Shown piece by piece: positions 1 to 8,446 of a DNA stretch of 64,000 bases. The position numbers and the translations under genes are program-made. This DNA is from CAZUXY01 sp964624235 (GTDB lineage: Bacteria > Spirochaetota > UBA4802 > UBA5368): positions 1 through 64,000 of the forward strand of contig CAZUXY010000016.1 of assembly GCA_964624235.1 (NCBI GenBank), read 5' to 3'. Every line of letters starts with the position of its first letter. Position 1 is the first letter of the stretch. A model generated the notes under the pieces. That model was given only the letters and a program-made list of their open reading frames with translations. It did not search any database and had not been told where the DNA came from.

Positions 1-52
1 GAGCAACAGCCTTCTAAGCTGTGGGTCCCCCGTTCGAGTCGGGGCGGGCGTG
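1..52 (+). tRNA. tRNA-Arg (TCT), 3' part
   Basis: Seen: the window opens inside a tRNA. The anticodon stem is ACAGC (6-10) paired with GCTGT (18-22) around the loop CTTCTAA, giving anticodon TCT, which reads AGA. A five-base variable region follows, then a T-arm with stem CCCCG/CGGGG around TTCGAGT, and the 3' acceptor strand 45-51 with discriminator G52. CCA is not encoded. The D-arm and 5' acceptor strand lie before base 1. Confidence 0.93.
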
Positions 53-205
53 CATTTTGTTTAAAACCCATAAGGCCGACAACGCAGCCGGCCGGGTCGG
101 GGGATGCCAGGTGCCGATCATGATCGGCCCATTCAACTTATCCGGTATGATGGTCTATGATCAGGGTGCTGCGGTGATACATCAACATTCGAACAGCCGG
201 GTAAG

Positions 206-238
206 AAAAAAAAACAGGCGGGCGGTTACGCCCGCCTG
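206..238 (-). terminator. Rho-independent terminator after ssb
   Basis: A perfect 10-bp GC-rich stem (215-224 with 229-238) closes a four-base loop. Read on the minus strand it is followed by nine T residues (complement of A206-214). It lies 36 bases past the ssb stop codon, so ssb is probably monocistronic. Confidence 0.9.
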
Positions 239-273
239 CGGGCAAAAGTAAAAACAACGGGCTCAGATTGAGA

Positions 274-660
274 TTATGCCGTGGCGTTTCCTTTATTTTC
301 TTCCTGTCCCTCCTTCGTTTCACTGCGGGCGCGTTCGGGCAGGGTGTCCAGGAAGCGTATCTGATTGCCGACCAGTTTTATTTTTGACTGTGTCTTACCG
401 TCCTTTCCCTCCCAGCGGTCCTGTTTCAAACTTCCGATCACCATGATACGCTTGCCCTTGGACACGTTTTTGCCGCAGATATCGGCCACCTTCTCCCAGG
501 TCTCAACGTCGATGTACGAAACCCTCGGCGGCGCGTCGGGCTGCGAATAATGATTTACGGCGATGGAAAAGGTGCATACCGATTTACCGGTCTTGGTGGA
601 GCGGAGCATCGGTTCGTGGGTGACGAACCCCTCGATGGTGGCGGCGGTGTAATTCTGCAT
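274..660 (-). CDS. ssb: Single-stranded DNA-binding protein
   Basis: A 128-residue protein of the bacterial SSB family, which coats single-stranded DNA in replication, recombination and repair. The N-terminal OB fold is recognisable: a start of MQNYTAATIEGFV type, then the TKTGKSVCTFSIAVN strand region (about 22-37), the YIDVETW strand and the GKRIMVIGSL strand. The C-terminus ends EENKGNATA and lacks the acidic DDDIPF-type tail that normally recruits partner proteins, so partner binding may differ. A GGAGAAAG ribosome-binding site precedes the ATG. The family call is secure; whether this is the main replicative SSB or a paralogue is not clear. Confidence 0.9.
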   Translation of the reverse strand: MQNYTAATIEGFVTHEPMLRSTKTGKSVCTFSIAVNHYSQPDAPPRVSYIDVETWEKVADICGKNVSKGKRIMVIGSLKQDRWEGKDGKTQSKIKLVGNQIRFLDTLPERARSETKEGQEENKGNATA

Positions 661-934
661 GGCTTTCTCCTTTGTACACTGTAATTGTTTATTCTGCTTT
701 TGAAGGTTATACGGGGAAGGGTGTTGAATTTAAAAAAATTTTTTTAAAATTAAAGAAAAAATGCCTACCAGACACACGTCGGTATCGTATGACGGGAATA
801 AAAATTCAAAAAATATGGTTTTTCGCGGAATATTTGTTACATTATTAGGAATAATAGTTGCCGTACGGCGATGCTGATTTATTTTTGTGCGGCTTGATTT
901 TACGTAATCATTCATACCCGGAGAACAGTTGTTT

Positions 935-1102
935 ATGAGACTGGAAGACTGTAAGCAGTGTAAGTATCATGTTTCGTTAAATCATGGGGAAGTATTGTGC
1001 AAATTCTGGGGCCCGCTTTCTTCCATGGCCACCGACATGAGAAAAGGTGAATCCATGCTGATCGTCTGTCCCCTCGATCAGAAGCAGAGTAAGGCTTCCT
1101 GA
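935..1102 (+). CDS. Small cysteine-rich protein, probable metal-binding
   Basis: A 55-residue protein of unknown function. It has four cysteines, in the order CKQC near residues 6-9, then an LCKF and a VCPLD element. This spacing is typical of a small zinc-binding or iron-sulfur knuckle. The ATG has a GGAG about a dozen bases upstream. There is no signal peptide or membrane segment. It sits alone on the plus strand between ssb (minus) and another small gene. The cysteine pattern argues that it is coding; metal binding is inferred. Confidence 0.6.
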   Translation: MRLEDCKQCKYHVSLNHGEVLCKFWGPLSSMATDMRKGESMLIVCPLDQKQSKAS

Positions 1103-1303
1103 CCTTTATAATATTCACAGCACTGACATGTCTTTTGTCATTGAAGAACCGGTTCGCCGGGTGGTTTCGGTGTAGTATCCGGACGCGGACAGGGTATATT
1201 GTGTTGACAATTACTCCGTACGTGAAAAATATACTATCCTGTGTCTCATACAGGTGCGATGTACTAAAACCCGGTTTTGCATACCGGTTTCCCGGAGGCG
1301 CCC

Positions 1304-1525
1304 ATGTATCATGTGTTTATACTGAGCGGCACATCCCAGGACAGCAAACGTTCCTTCGTGAGCCCCTATTCGGCAGAGGAATACTTCCACGATCTCTGCA
1401 GAAAACGCACCCCCGGCGACGCGACGGTGATACTCACCAACAACAGGCGCGTCAGGAAAAAGTACCATATCGGCAAGGAATGGAACGGCGAGCGCATGGA
1501 ATACGATGACTCGGCGGTATGCTGA
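1304..1525 (+). CDS. Hypothetical protein, 73 aa
   Basis: No family recognised. The ATG is preceded five bases away by a strong GGAGG ribosome-binding site (1294-1298), which is the main support for translation. An in-frame start upstream at 1277 lacks such a site. The predicted protein is basic and hydrophilic in its second half (NNRRVRKKYHIGKEW) with no membrane segment. It belongs to a run of three small plus-strand genes (935-1759) that could share a transcript. Confidence 0.5.
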   Translation: MYHVFILSGTSQDSKRSFVSPYSAEEYFHDLCRKRTPGDATVILTNNRRVRKKYHIGKEWNGERMEYDDSAVC

Positions 1526-1621
1526 GCGATCCCCTTCCTTTATGGTGAAAAGGGGTTCTGTTTCCCATCGGTGTTGACCATCCGCCGGGAAAAATGTATC
1601 TTGTAAATATTGTGTGCCGTT

Positions 1622-1759
1622 ATGCAAGAGATACTACTGATACTAATCGTCTCGGTGGCGGCGGCGTATGCCGTGATGAAGATAGTGCGTTCCTTACGCA
1701 GGGGAAAAGAATGCGCCTGCGACCGTTGTCCCGTACACGACTGCGATAAAAGGACCTGA
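1622..1759 (+). CDS. Small membrane protein with Cys-rich tail (FeoB-associated type)
   Basis: A 45-residue protein. A hydrophobic helix (about residues 3-20, rich in Leu, Ile, Val and Ala) is followed by a basic stretch (KIVRSLRRGK) and a tail with four cysteines (ECACDRCPVHDCDK). This layout matches the FeoB-associated Cys-rich membrane protein family, thought to assist ferrous iron uptake. No feoA or feoB gene lies in the window, so the link to iron rests only on layout. No clear ribosome-binding site was seen. Confidence 0.6.
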   Translation: MQEILLILIVSVAAAYAVMKIVRSLRRGKECACDRCPVHDCDKRT

Positions 1760-1887
1760 TATTTCGTCTACCCGTTTCATCATTGTGCGGTCTCCGAGCG
1801 TCCGTGAAACACCGGTGTACCGACGCCTTAAGCCGTTCCAATCTCATGTTCCCCTCCGTCCCCGCGAACCATGATACTTAAATTGCA

Positions 1888-4083
1888 TTACCGCCTTCCT
1901 GTAATGTATTCATAGTGCATAACCGCCAACGCGATGACAGTCAACAGAAGAATGGTCGCGGGAATTCCCGCCAGCGGTATAAGCCCCAGGGAGATGAACA
2001 GTGAGCCGGTAATGGACCCGTAGTGTTCCGTCGCATCCAGGAGGGAGGCGGTGCGGTGATATGGTTCGTCCTTGTAGACCCTGAAGAGGGAGGGGATCAC
2101 GGCGCCGCACGAGGCCGAGAAGAGCAGCAGAATGGTCCAGAAGAGATATTCCCGCCTCAGAAAGGCATAGGGCAAAAGCAGGAGGAGTGAGGCGACGACC
2201 GCCGCCATGACCAGGCGCGAGTAAACGATCTTCTTCATGTACGCGATAAAAGCGCCCGCCGTGAGCCCCAGCATGAAAACGGCGTTGATGAGGGAAATGC
2301 GGTAGTACACGACGCCGTAAAAGGCCTGGTAGAACTGTATCATGATGATGGCCGCCGCCATGCCGGCAAAACCGGCGGTGAGCGCGATCAGTGAGCCGCG
2401 GTAAAGAGGCGTGCCGTACCGTCGGCGTATCCGGCGGAATAGATACACGGTTGCGGCGAGAAAAGGAATAAAATAAAGCAGGGGGTTGTCCAGCATGCGA
2501 TAGAGCGCGGACCCTTCCTGCTGGGCCGTATATATCAGGTGGCTGCGGTAGAGGCGCGGCGAGAGGTCCGTATTGAGCCGCATTTCCCCGGCCAGGGGGA
2601 CGATCTCGCGCGTGAACTGGTCGAGCCTGCTTTTTTCAAACCACATGAGCAGCTCCGCGGGATGGAAGTCCCTGATTATCTCATCGTGTACCCCTTTCCC
2701 CGGTCTGCGCATCATCGACGACGCGTACCTTTCGATCATTTTCCCGTGGCCCTCCCTGAACATTCCCTTCCCGGGGGATCCGATCAAAAACATTTCTTCG
2801 CCCGTGGTGTGCATTACGGAGGGAAATTCTGCGGAGAAGTTCCGATAGCAGGTCGCCAGGTAACGCCGGTGTTCCGGGTTCATGTACGAGGCGAAACCGT
2901 GTATCCTGGTGATGAATATGCCGTTGTTCTTCAGGCGTCCCCTGACGAGGCGGTAACATTCGGAGGTATAGAAACGGTTGAGCATCGCGTTTTCGGGAGG
3001 AGGAGAGAGAAGGATGATCATATCATAGCGTGTGGCGCCGTGCCGCAGGTAATGCCGAAAATCTTCGGGTATGATTATTATTTTTTTACCGGTCGAACCG
3101 CCGTCGTCCGGTTCCCTGATGGAGCTGGTCATCGCTACCAGATCGCGGTCGATTTCGCAGTAATGCAGTTCACCGATACCGCTGCGGGCCAGGCTGACGG
3201 CCAGTGAGCCGGGCCCGCCACCCGACAGCAGCACACTGCCGTTCTCAGGCGCACCCAGGCACCTGATCAGATGAAAAAGGGGACGGGCGCCGTATAGATC
3301 GGGTATGCTGTAATAATAGATGCCGTCGCCGTACAGGTTGTACTGGCCTTCCGTCCGCTCGAGCACCACCGTCTGGTAGCGGGTCCTCCGGTGGTCGATG
3401 AATTGCCCGGTGTGTGTTTTCTCCCATATCTTCCCGAAAAATGCTCGTTCCAGGGGCCCTGAAAAAAACACTATTACAACTAGAAACGGTATCGCGGCGG
3501 CGGGCAGCACGCGGCCGCGTATGAACGATACGCTGAGTACTGACGCGGCGATGAGGAGCGTACAGAGCGCAAGCGGGTTGACGAGATCGATAAATAAGAA
3601 CGAGAACAGAACGCCGCCGAAGAAGGCGCCCAGCGACTCGATCATGTAGACCGACCCGCCGGCCGAACCGGTTCTTTCTCTGGAAAGCAGGGACACTACG
3701 GGCGGGAAGAAATACCCCACCATAAAACTTGCCGGCAGGGAAAACACCGTCGCCAGGAGCAGTTCGGTCCCCATGGAGTAAAAGGTGCCGGGCGTCGCGG
3801 GGAATAGAAGCGGGACCGCGTGTAATCCGTATATCAGGGGAAGGGATACTGACGGTAACAGTACCATTGCAACCTGCACCCTCCGTTCCATTTCAGCGGT
3901 AGCGCCTTCGGGGCTCATGCGGGCGCCCAGAAAGATGCCGAAGAACCAGGCGGCGAAGATGATCCCGATAATCAGCTCGTTTCCCCTCAATATCGAAAGG
4001 AATTCCCTGATCAGAACCACCTGTATGATCGCTGATGAGAAACCGAAATAGAAACCGGTGAAATATAGGTGCCGTCGCGACAT
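1888..4083 (-). CDS. Membrane protein with degenerate spermidine-synthase-like domain
   Basis: A 731-residue fusion. Several N-terminal membrane helices (about 1-220) lead into a Rossmann methyltransferase domain of the spermidine synthase family (about 225-460), then a second hydrophobic block (about 530-730). The S-adenosyl binding loop reads GGGPGS near residue 286, where true aminopropyltransferases have GGGDG. The catalytic D-S-x-D-P element is replaced by LSPPPENA near 357. Both key aspartates are therefore absent and spermidine synthesis is unlikely. The protein may bind an adenosyl ligand or act as a transporter or sensor. It is the last gene of a minus-strand set with the dCMP deaminase and an anchored protein. 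Confidence 0.75.
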   Translation of the reverse strand: MSRRHLYFTGFYFGFSSAIIQVVLIREFLSILRGNELIIGIIFAAWFFGIFLGARMSPEGATAEMERRVQVAMVLLPSVSLPLIYGLHAVPLLFPATPGTFYSMGTELLLATVFSLPASFMVGYFFPPVVSLLSRERTGSAGGSVYMIESLGAFFGGVLFSFLFIDLVNPLALCTLLIAASVLSVSFIRGRVLPAAAIPFLVVIVFFSGPLERAFFGKIWEKTHTGQFIDHRRTRYQTVVLERTEGQYNLYGDGIYYYSIPDLYGARPLFHLIRCLGAPENGSVLLSGGGPGSLAVSLARSGIGELHYCEIDRDLVAMTSSIREPDDGGSTGKKIIIIPEDFRHYLRHGATRYDMIILLSPPPENAMLNRFYTSECYRLVRGRLKNNGIFITRIHGFASYMNPEHRRYLATCYRNFSAEFPSVMHTTGEEMFLIGSPGKGMFREGHGKMIERYASSMMRRPGKGVHDEIIRDFHPAELLMWFEKSRLDQFTREIVPLAGEMRLNTDLSPRLYRSHLIYTAQQEGSALYRMLDNPLLYFIPFLAATVYLFRRIRRRYGTPLYRGSLIALTAGFAGMAAAIIMIQFYQAFYGVVYYRISLINAVFMLGLTAGAFIAYMKKIVYSRLVMAAVVASLLLLLPYAFLRREYLFWTILLLFSASCGAVIPSLFRVYKDEPYHRTASLLDATEHYGSITGSLFISLGLIPLAGIPATILLLTVIALAVMHYEYITGRR

Positions 4084-4108
4084 GCCGTTCCTGGCCGTAC
4101 AGTAAGTG

Positions 4109-4558
4109 TCAGCTCTTGTGGATATGCACCTCGATGCCGGCCTCCTCCATCATCTCCTCCGCCAGGGGATCGTTATAGGGTTCCTGAAACACGAACCTGG
4201 TTATCCCGCTGTTGATGAGCATTTTAGTGCAGATAGAGCAGGGCTGATGGGTCACGTAGATGGAGGCTCCCTTAATCGAGACCCCGTGCAGGGCGGCCTG
4301 TATTATGGCGTTCTGTTCCGCGTGCAGGCCCCTGCACAGTTCATGCCTTTCCCCCGAGGGTACGTTATGGATGGTCCTGAGGCAGGTTTCAGGCGTACAG
4401 TGAGTGATCCCCGCCGGGGCGCCGTTGTATCCGGTCGTGAGTATCCTTCGGTCCTTGACCACGACGGCGCCCACCCGTCTTCTTATGCAGGTCGCCCTGG
4501 TGGCGACGTCGCTCGCTATTCTCATGAAGTAGTCGTCCCATGCGGGTCTGTCGGGCAT
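4109..4558 (-). CDS. dCMP deaminase family protein (ComEB-like)
   Basis: A 149-residue zinc-dependent cytidine/deoxycytidylate deaminase, expected to convert dCMP to dUMP for thymidylate synthesis. The zinc site is visible: HAEQNA supplies the His ligand and catalytic Glu, and PCSIC supplies the two Cys ligands. The region before it, with THCTPETCLR and HELCRGLHAE, is typical of the dCMP deaminase/ComEB branch, which carries an extra zinc site. Its ATG overlaps the upstream stop as TGATG, so translation is probably coupled. Confidence 0.88.
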   Translation of the reverse strand: MPDRPAWDDYFMRIASDVATRATCIRRRVGAVVVKDRRILTTGYNGAPAGITHCTPETCLRTIHNVPSGERHELCRGLHAEQNAIIQAALHGVSIKGASIYVTHQPCSICTKMLINSGITRFVFQEPYNDPLAEEMMEEAGIEVHIHKS

Positions 4559-5151
4559 CAGGGTACCTCGTACTTGAAGTTCAGTGAAATGGAAACGGGT
4601 TTGCCGGTCTGCAGAGTGATCACCGCGTCCAGCGGGATGAACTGGGTTTCGCTGAAAATGAACGCTTTTCTGGGCGGGACCAGCGCCTCTGGATGGGTTT
4701 TGGCGTATTCCCTCAGCGGCAGGTCGTTTATCGGTGACGTGAAGTTTTTAGTCTCTCCGGGCAGCAGGGACATTGTAGGGATGTCGGGCCCGAGCAATGT
4801 TCTGGTCAGCACTGTGTCCCGGTACTTAAGCGATACGATCGCGACGGCGCGGTGGTATCTCCGGGTCAGGGCCTCTTTGGTTGCCGGTTGAAGGGTAATG
4901 GAGGCGAGATACCCGGTTTTCTTGTCGCGGGTGATCGACACACGATAATGGACCCCGTCGAATTCGACGGTGGAGGTGAGATACCGGTTCTCCTCGGGTT
5001 TACGCATTATCAGAAAGATTCCCATGATCAGAAGCAGGTTCACGAACAGCAGTATGCGGGACGTCTTTCTTTTTTTCTGAGTTGATTCCGAAACCTCACC
5101 CGACCTGTAACGGTCAAGCCTCTCCTGAATGGGACTTCTTTTCTGACTCAT
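4558..5151 (-). CDS. Anchored protein of unknown function
   Basis: A 197-residue protein, family not recognised. A charged cytoplasmic N-terminus (about 1-29) precedes one membrane helix (about 30-48, LLFVNLLLIMGIFLIM) and a mainly beta extracytoplasmic domain. The domain has a bacterial Ig-like or copper-chaperone-like flavour (repeated V-x-I and S-x-S strands), but I cannot assign it. It is the first gene of the three-gene minus-strand operon and overlaps the deaminase gene by one base. Confidence 0.7.
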   Translation of the reverse strand: MSQKRSPIQERLDRYRSGEVSESTQKKRKTSRILLFVNLLLIMGIFLIMRKPEENRYLTSTVEFDGVHYRVSITRDKKTGYLASITLQPATKEALTRRYHRAVAIVSLKYRDTVLTRTLLGPDIPTMSLLPGETKNFTSPINDLPLREYAKTHPEALVPPRKAFIFSETQFIPLDAVITLQTGKPVSISLNFKYEVP

Positions 5152-5468
5152 GACGTTCAGTACAATTTCGGTATACAGGGAACACGGATGATTCCCCGCG
5201 GCAAGCGGCCGGGAAGAGTCGCGATAACCGCGGTGATACGGTGTTCCCTGACGCGCATTAGACGCGGTGAAAGTATTTCAAAGTCGTCACTTCCTGTCAA
5301 CAAAACTCTCTATTGGAACGAGGTGTAAAAATTTCTTGATATAATTGCTGAGCTGTGGGGGAATAGACGTGTTACCGGCGGATCGAATTCGTTCATTCAG
5401 GCCAGGGGAGTCCCGGCGAGTGCGTCGTTTCGGGGCATACAGAATACGTCTGTGTAAGGAGATGAATT
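5152..5468. other. Divergent intergenic region before eno
   Basis: A 317-base region between the minus-strand anchored-protein gene and eno. No gene was supported. It holds an extended -10 promoter candidate for eno (5337-5345). An AAGGAGATG ribosome-binding site lies just before the eno ATG. No minus-strand promoter was convincing. Confidence 0.5.
5337..5345 (+). promoter_or_regulatory. Extended -10 promoter candidate for eno
   Basis: TGATATAAT is a perfect TATAAT with the TGn extension. The only -35-like hexamer upstream (TTGGAA, 5313-5318) is 21 bases away, too far for normal spacing. This would therefore be an extended -10 promoter, with a leader of about 117 bases. Confidence 0.4.
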
Positions 5469-6761
5469 ATGACCATTATAACCGATGTTCATGCGCGGGA
5501 GATCCTGGATTCCAGGGGAAATCCTACAATCGAAGTGGAGGTACAGCTCTCCTCCGGCGCTGTCGGACGGGCGGCCATTCCCTCAGGAGCATCCACTGGG
5601 GAACACGAAGCGGTTGAGCTGCGCGACGGCGATAAAAGCCGTTATCTGGGGAAAGGCGTGCTCACCGCGGTGAAAAACGTCAATGAGACCATTTACAGCG
5701 CCCTTATTGAAATGGACGCGATGGATCAGATACTTATCGATAAGACCCTCATCGAGATCGACGGGACGCCGAACAAGGCGAAAATGGGCGCCAACGCCAC
5801 CCTGGGGGTATCGCTGGCCTGCGCGAAAGCGGTGGCCGAAACCCTTTCACTGCCGCTCTACCGTTATCTGGGCGGGGTAGGGGCATGCCAGCTTCCCGTA
5901 CCGATGATGAATATTCTGAACGGCGGGTCCCATGCGGACTCGAATGTGGACCTGCAGGAATTCATGGTTATGCCGGTAGGGGCACCCAATTTTGCCACCG
6001 GGCTCAGGATGGGGGCCGAGATATTCCATAACCTCAAGTCGGTGCTTAAATCCAAAGGGTATCCCACCGGTGTGGGCGATGAAGGAGGGTTCGCGCCGTC
6101 CCTGAAATCCAATGCCGAACCTCTCGATCTCATCGTCGAGGCGATACAGAAAGCGGGATACAAGCCCGGCAGTGACGTTTTCATCGCCCTCGACCCCGCA
6201 GCCAGCGAGTTCTACGATGAAAAGAAGAAAAAGTATATTTTTTCGAAGAGCGACGGCAGCGAGAGAACGGGCAAGCAGATGGTGGAATTTTATTCGGAAC
6301 TGGTGGACAAATATCCCATCATATCGATCGAAGACGGTCATGCGCAGGATGACTGGGAAGGCTGGAAGCTGATGACCGACACGTTGGGTAAAAAAATACA
6401 GATTGTCGGCGACGACCTCTTCGTGACCAACACCGAGCGACTGAAAAAAGGTATAGAAATGGGGGTTACCAACTCGATCCTTATCAAGCTCAACCAGATA
6501 GGCACGCTGACCGAAACGGTCCAGGCCATAGAGATGGCTAAAAAAGCGGGATACACCGCGGTCGTTTCGCACCGTTCCGGTGAAACCGAAGATACCACCA
6601 TAGCGGACCTGGTCGTGGGCATGAATACGGGACAGATCAAGACCGGTTCGGCTTCACGGACCGACCGCATTGCCAAGTACAACCAGCTTCTGCGCATAGA
6701 AGAAGAACTGGGCATAGCGGCGGAGTACCGGGGCCGTGAGGTGTTCTACAGCATTGGATAG
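5469..6761 (+). CDS. eno: Enolase (phosphopyruvate hydratase)
   Basis: A 430-residue full-length enolase. It converts 2-phosphoglycerate to phosphoenolpyruvate in glycolysis, and in many bacteria it is also an RNA degradosome partner. Hallmarks seen: the start VHAREILDSRGNPT, the loop SGASTGEHEA, the metal and substrate residues in SIEDGHAQDDW, the catalytic lysine in LIKLNQIGT and the C-terminal SHRSGETEDTTIADL signature. The ATG follows an ideal AAGGAGATG site. The cell-division-type gene downstream starts inside its last 26 bases. Confidence 0.97.
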   Translation: MTIITDVHAREILDSRGNPTIEVEVQLSSGAVGRAAIPSGASTGEHEAVELRDGDKSRYLGKGVLTAVKNVNETIYSALIEMDAMDQILIDKTLIEIDGTPNKAKMGANATLGVSLACAKAVAETLSLPLYRYLGGVGACQLPVPMMNILNGGSHADSNVDLQEFMVMPVGAPNFATGLRMGAEIFHNLKSVLKSKGYPTGVGDEGGFAPSLKSNAEPLDLIVEAIQKAGYKPGSDVFIALDPAASEFYDEKKKKYIFSKSDGSERTGKQMVEFYSELVDKYPIISIEDGHAQDDWEGWKLMTDTLGKKIQIVGDDLFVTNTERLKKGIEMGVTNSILIKLNQIGTLTETVQAIEMAKKAGYTAVVSHRSGETEDTTIADLVVGMNTGQIKTGSASRTDRIAKYNQLLRIEEELGIAAEYRGREVFYSIG

Positions 6762-7188
6762 AGAGGGCTACAGGCTGCGTCTTTTCGTTCTGATAATGGT
6801 AATGTTGGGGATATACTTTTTCGTCTTCGGTGAAAGCGGGTTCCTTGAGCGCCTGAAACTGGAGCGAAACAGGGTCCTTCTGCTGGAAAGGATAGAGGAA
6901 TTGAAGAAGCAGAACGCTGAACTTGCGTATACCCTGATGCGTTACTCCAAAGGGGCGATCGGGCGGGATGAATTCATAAAAGCGGGATATGCAATGCCGG
7001 GCGCAAGGATCATCTACCTCCGGGGGGCACTGCCGTCGTCCCCGGCGGTTGCGCCGGGCGATATTCAAAAGAAAGACACCTTCCCTGACCTCTATCATCT
7101 GCGTATATTATGGGGGGTAATATCTGCAATGGTCGTGCTTATCTATATGGCCAGGGCAAGCCGCCGTATCGAACAAGAGGAATTGTAA
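6736..7188 (+). CDS. FtsB/DivIC-like septum formation initiator
   Basis: A 150-residue membrane protein. A short N-terminus precedes a membrane helix (about 15-30) and then a coiled coil (about 38-65, LERLKLERNRVLLLERIEEL type). This is the layout of FtsB/DivIC proteins that link early and late divisome parts. Unusually, a second hydrophobic helix lies near the C-terminus (about 122-140). The start used is GTG at 6736, inside eno; a TTG at 6754 is an alternative. The family call rests on architecture and on position directly after eno, as in many bacteria. Confidence 0.75.
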   Translation: MRCSTALDREGYRLRLFVLIMVMLGIYFFVFGESGFLERLKLERNRVLLLERIEELKKQNAELAYTLMRYSKGAIGRDEFIKAGYAMPGARIIYLRGALPSSPAVAPGDIQKKDTFPDLYHLRILWGVISAMVVLIYMARASRRIEQEEL

Positions 7189-7212
7189 GATACACCGGGG
7201 ATTTCCGGAGCC

Positions 7213-7770
7213 ATGAGCAGATACAGTTATACCGACAGGGATGAGACCGCCATACGATGGCAGTTGGAAAGCGACAACGTTAATATTGCCGGCGTCGTTG
7301 AGCGGTGCAATTACGGATACCCAAGGATAATGCTCATGCACCCTGGTAAGAACCCGGCCGAAGGAGCGGCAATGAATTATGGGGCGCTTTCCAACCTGAT
7401 CTGGCTTACCTGCCCGTTCCTGAATGAAAAGATTCACCGTCTGGAGGACCGGGGCTTCATAGAAAAAATATCGGAATTTGTAAACAACGACCAGGACCTG
7501 TCCTCACTGATGATCCGCGCTCATGCCCACTTCTATTATTTCAGGAAAGCGGTGTTTAATCGTTATGTGGGGCCGGTAATGCCTCTGGACAAGATGAAAC
7601 CGGTGAATTCAGGTATCGGCGGCACAGCCGACGTGAACAAACTGAAGTGCCTGCATGCGCATTTTGCCTATTCGCGGATATGCCGTCATGATGTGGCGGG
7701 GTATATAACATCGTATCTGCTGGGTTTCAAGTATAATTGTGATGACGGCAGGTGCAGAAATGCACACTGA
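7213..7770 (+). CDS. DUF501 family protein
   Basis: A 185-residue protein of the DUF501 family, whose function is unknown. Diagnostic elements: the LIWLTCPFLN motif, then SGIGG, then KLKCLHAHFAYSR. The family is best known from actinobacteria, where it follows eno and the FtsB/DivIC-like gene, as it does here. The conserved Cys and His residues suggest metal binding or catalysis, which is inference. The last 11 bases overlap the start chosen for the next gene. Confidence 0.88.
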   Translation: MSRYSYTDRDETAIRWQLESDNVNIAGVVERCNYGYPRIMLMHPGKNPAEGAAMNYGALSNLIWLTCPFLNEKIHRLEDRGFIEKISEFVNNDQDLSSLMIRAHAHFYYFRKAVFNRYVGPVMPLDKMKPVNSGIGGTADVNKLKCLHAHFAYSRICRHDVAGYITSYLLGFKYNCDDGRCRNAH

Positions 7771-8425
7771 GACCAGTGAGATAACAACAGTTAAAAAACT
7801 GAAAAAAGACGGCTCCATCAGCGATGAACTGATCGGACGGATAGTGCATACCCTGGAAAAAGGCAAGATGGTGCTCATGCCGGTTGACAGCATCTATGCG
7901 ATCGTCGGTGTGGCGGGGCCTGAAATGGAAAAGAGGATATCCGCCGCCATCGGAAGGCAGAAGAAAAGATTTCAGAGGCTCATCTGCTCCTTCAGGATGC
8001 TGGACGATCTTGCCTGCATCACGAAAACCGATTATGATTTTCTGAACCGCATCTGGCCTGGTGAGATTACCGTAATCCTGCCGAAAAAGACATTCGAAGG
8101 CTCTCCGGATTCAATTGCGGTGCGGTTCCCTCGCAGCAAATTTCTGCTTGAAGTGATCAGCAGGGTGGAAGCACCGCTGATATTTTCTAACCTTTACCAC
8201 GGCATCAGCAAAGTCCCCATTTTCAGAAAGAACGAGATCATCAAGAATTACAGTGACACGATAGACCTGATAATACTGATCGATGAACTATGTCGCAGGC
8301 ATCCCAGGTCGACGCTCATAGATATCTGCGCAGACAACCTGAAAATCATCCGGCAGGGCAAGGTGTCCGCCGAGGAGATCAAGTCCCTCTATTTTCTGGG
8401 CCGGGACGACGCGATGGAGTATTAA
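7760..8425 (+). CDS. Sua5/YciO/YrdC/YwlC family protein
   Basis: A 221-residue protein of the YrdC fold, the family that makes threonylcarbamoyl-AMP for the t6A modification of tRNA. The nucleotide-binding element PVDSIYAIVG stands where canonical members have PTDTVYGLG. KKRFQRLICSF resembles the K-R-x(n)-P region, and SIAVRFP corresponds to the usual VRxP strand. These departures mean it may be a YciO-like paralogue rather than the t6A enzyme. The ATG at 7760 was chosen over GTG 7739 because AGGTG lies six bases before it. Confidence 0.75.
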   Translation: MHTETSEITTVKKLKKDGSISDELIGRIVHTLEKGKMVLMPVDSIYAIVGVAGPEMEKRISAAIGRQKKRFQRLICSFRMLDDLACITKTDYDFLNRIWPGEITVILPKKTFEGSPDSIAVRFPRSKFLLEVISRVEAPLIFSNLYHGISKVPIFRKNEIIKNYSDTIDLIILIDELCRRHPRSTLIDICADNLKIIRQGKVSAEEIKSLYFLGRDDAMEY

Positions 8426-8446
8426 TTGCGGCAGCCGGCGGGCTTT

